From Emticicia agri (GTDB lineage: Bacteria > Bacteroidota > Bacteroidia > Cytophagales > Spirosomataceae): DNA of 64,000 nt. Shown one piece after another: positions 62,919-64,000 of the stretch (positions within the stretch are counted from its first letter, which is position 1; the number at the start of each line of letters is the position of its first letter). Below the pieces are notes generated by a model. That model was not told the origin of the DNA. It searched no databases and was given only the letters and a program-made list of their open reading frames with translations. A program made the translations under genes and the position numbers. The stretch lies in assembly GCF_004168285.1 (NCBI RefSeq), contig NZ_SEWF01000006.1, forward strand, positions 155,932-219,931. The letters run 5' to 3'.

Positions 62919-63997
62919 TACGACAAAATTATTTTAAATTTTAATTTTAGAAAAGTCGATTTGATAGTCAAAACCAAATTTAGACCAAATTTTGTCAAGG
63001 GCTTTTTTGAGGGTTTCCAAATCTTGATAATCACTAGGCTTAAGCCAATAATATTTAGTATGCCTCCAAAGCCTTTCGATTCTGTTTAGATGTGGACTGT
63101 AAGCAGGCAAATAGAAAATATAGAGCCCTTTGTTTTGCCACAATTCTAACTTTTCTTGAAAAACTTTGGCGTGATGAATTCTGGCATTATCAATTACTAA
63201 AACTGTTGGTTTTCTAATTTTATCAATAAATATTTCTATTGAATTGATGACAAAATCAGCATTAATAGTACCTTTTACATCAAAAGTGTAAAGTTCATTT
63301 CCATCAGCATTCATCAACCCAAATACATTGATATTCTTGCCTTTTTGTGGCAGAATATAAACGGGTTCATCTGGAAATTGCCAGCAGTAAGGTACGACAC
63401 AATTGAGCGAAAAACCAGCCTGATCACCATAAAATAAGTCAATATGACTTTGTTGGTGGAGCTCGAGTAAGTCATTTAAGCAGTCTTCTTTATATGCGTA
63501 CTCAGAAGTGTTTTGCTTTGACTTTAAACTTTTTCTGGCTCTTTTCCAACTGGCTCGACAAGTGTTTTTAAAAAACGCTCTAATGTTCTTTGAGAGAAGT
63601 CTTTCTGTAATGCTTCTTTCAGTTCTTGACGTACTTTTTTCAGAGTCTGAGGGCTTGATTTTACTTTGCTTTTTACCAATGATTCATCAGCTGCATTGAA
63701 AATAGGTTTGCGACCCTGACCCAATTGATTGCGTAAACCTACTATCCCATGCGTTTCCCAACTGTCAAACCAGTTAGTGATGGTAGGGTGGCTTACTTGA
63801 AATATAGATTTTAGGCTATACATATCATACCCCTGATGACTTAGCAATAGACAATGACAACGTTGTTTGAATTGATGATGGGTAGCATTTTTGTACCCTT
63901 CTTCCATTGTGATGACCTCACTTGGCTCTAATTTAATATATCGTTTTGCTCGCATAGAGCAAAGTTAACAATTTTAAAATAATTTTGTCGCATTACT
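62914..63997 (-). mobile_element. IS630-family insertion sequence, complete (1084 bp)
   Basis: The terminal inverted repeats are AGTAATRCGACAAAATTA and following bases (about 24 of 25 matches including one A/G difference). TA occurs on both sides (62912-62913 and 63998-63999), the target duplication expected for IS630/Tc1-mariner elements. The transposase is encoded on the minus strand in two overlapping frames. The insertion splits a gene. The right flank ends at base 64000, so only one base beyond the target duplication is visible. Confidence 0.88.
62934..63955 (-). CDS. IS630 family transposase, two frames joined by a -1 shift
   Basis: The first frame (63955-63524) encodes 143 residues with a helix-turn-helix (MYSLKSIFQVSHPTITNWFD) and linker. 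The second frame covers about 63535-62934 and holds the DDE domain: first Asp in LFYGDQAGFS, second in VLVIDNARIHHAK, and Glu in YSPHLNRIERLW. The second frame is open upstream to the overlap but has no proper start. A GAAAAAG tract at 63535-63529 just before the first-frame stop is the likely slip site. Joined, the protein is about 340 residues, normal for IS630. Confidence 0.85.
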
Positions 63998-64000
63998 TAA

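Overview
The window looks like a chromosomal segment of a Bacteroidota member, most likely order Cytophagales. The DNA is AT-rich. Promoters carry the phylum-specific -7 element TAnnTTTG, and clear Shine-Dalgarno sequences are absent before most genes. The gene set includes TamL, PorD-like DUF4835, the Bacteroidota type of RpoZ, DUF2911, DUF885, NIPSNAP and CotH proteins. The genus cannot be fixed from the sequence alone. I saw no rRNA, tRNA or convincing CRISPR array.

Layout: 1-9.7 kb holds envelope and metabolic genes (a frameshifted PagL-like lipid A deacylase, mtgA, a PhzF-like isomerase, a DUF2911/TPR protein, an M61 peptidase, hisC, an SDR). 9.7-15.7 kb has hemF, a ClC transporter, a DUF885 protein and a PKD lipoprotein gene broken by an in-frame stop. 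15.7-20.9 kb has an AraC regulator divergent from a DUF1080/Dabb pair, a GltB-like flavoprotein and a sialidase-like protein. 20.9-22.5 kb is a nearly gene-free stretch with degenerate 18-bp direct repeats and strong hairpins. 22.5-35.2 kb is an envelope-biogenesis block: porD, coaBC, tamB-tamL on the opposite strand, rpoZ, bamD, then hemL. 35.6-52 kb is mixed metabolism (two amidohydrolases, NIPSNAP, CotH, acetyltransferase-like protein, PfkB kinase, SDRs, Crp-like regulator, RNase HI, ald with a divergent Lrp regulator, ispF). 52-58 kb is a sigma / putative anti-sigma / secreted protein / TPR-CHAT protease island. 58-64 kb has an M16 peptidase, an IscA-like protein, a GT-C glycosyltransferase, an AhpD-like protein and a flavin-nucleotide-binding-type gene cut by a complete IS630-family insertion sequence that ends at the window edge.

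The best candidate for an undescribed system is the 52-58 kb island. An ECF-type sigma factor and a one-pass membrane protein that looks like its anti-sigma factor are transcribed away from a two-gene unit encoding a secreted protein and a signal-peptide-bearing, membrane-anchored TPR-CHAT (caspase-like) protease. The 618-bp region between them carries three exact copies of GGTTAC-N16-GATATTAAT, one facing the sigma gene and two facing the protease unit. This is what an autoregulated ECF regulon with its own promoter class would look like. The link between protease and sigma release is inference.

The window also carries several families of short palindromic or inverted-repeat elements (about 4.6, 12.6, 23.5, 32.3, 58.0 and 59.5 kb) and three visibly damaged genes (pagL-like, PKD lipoprotein, PPOX-like).
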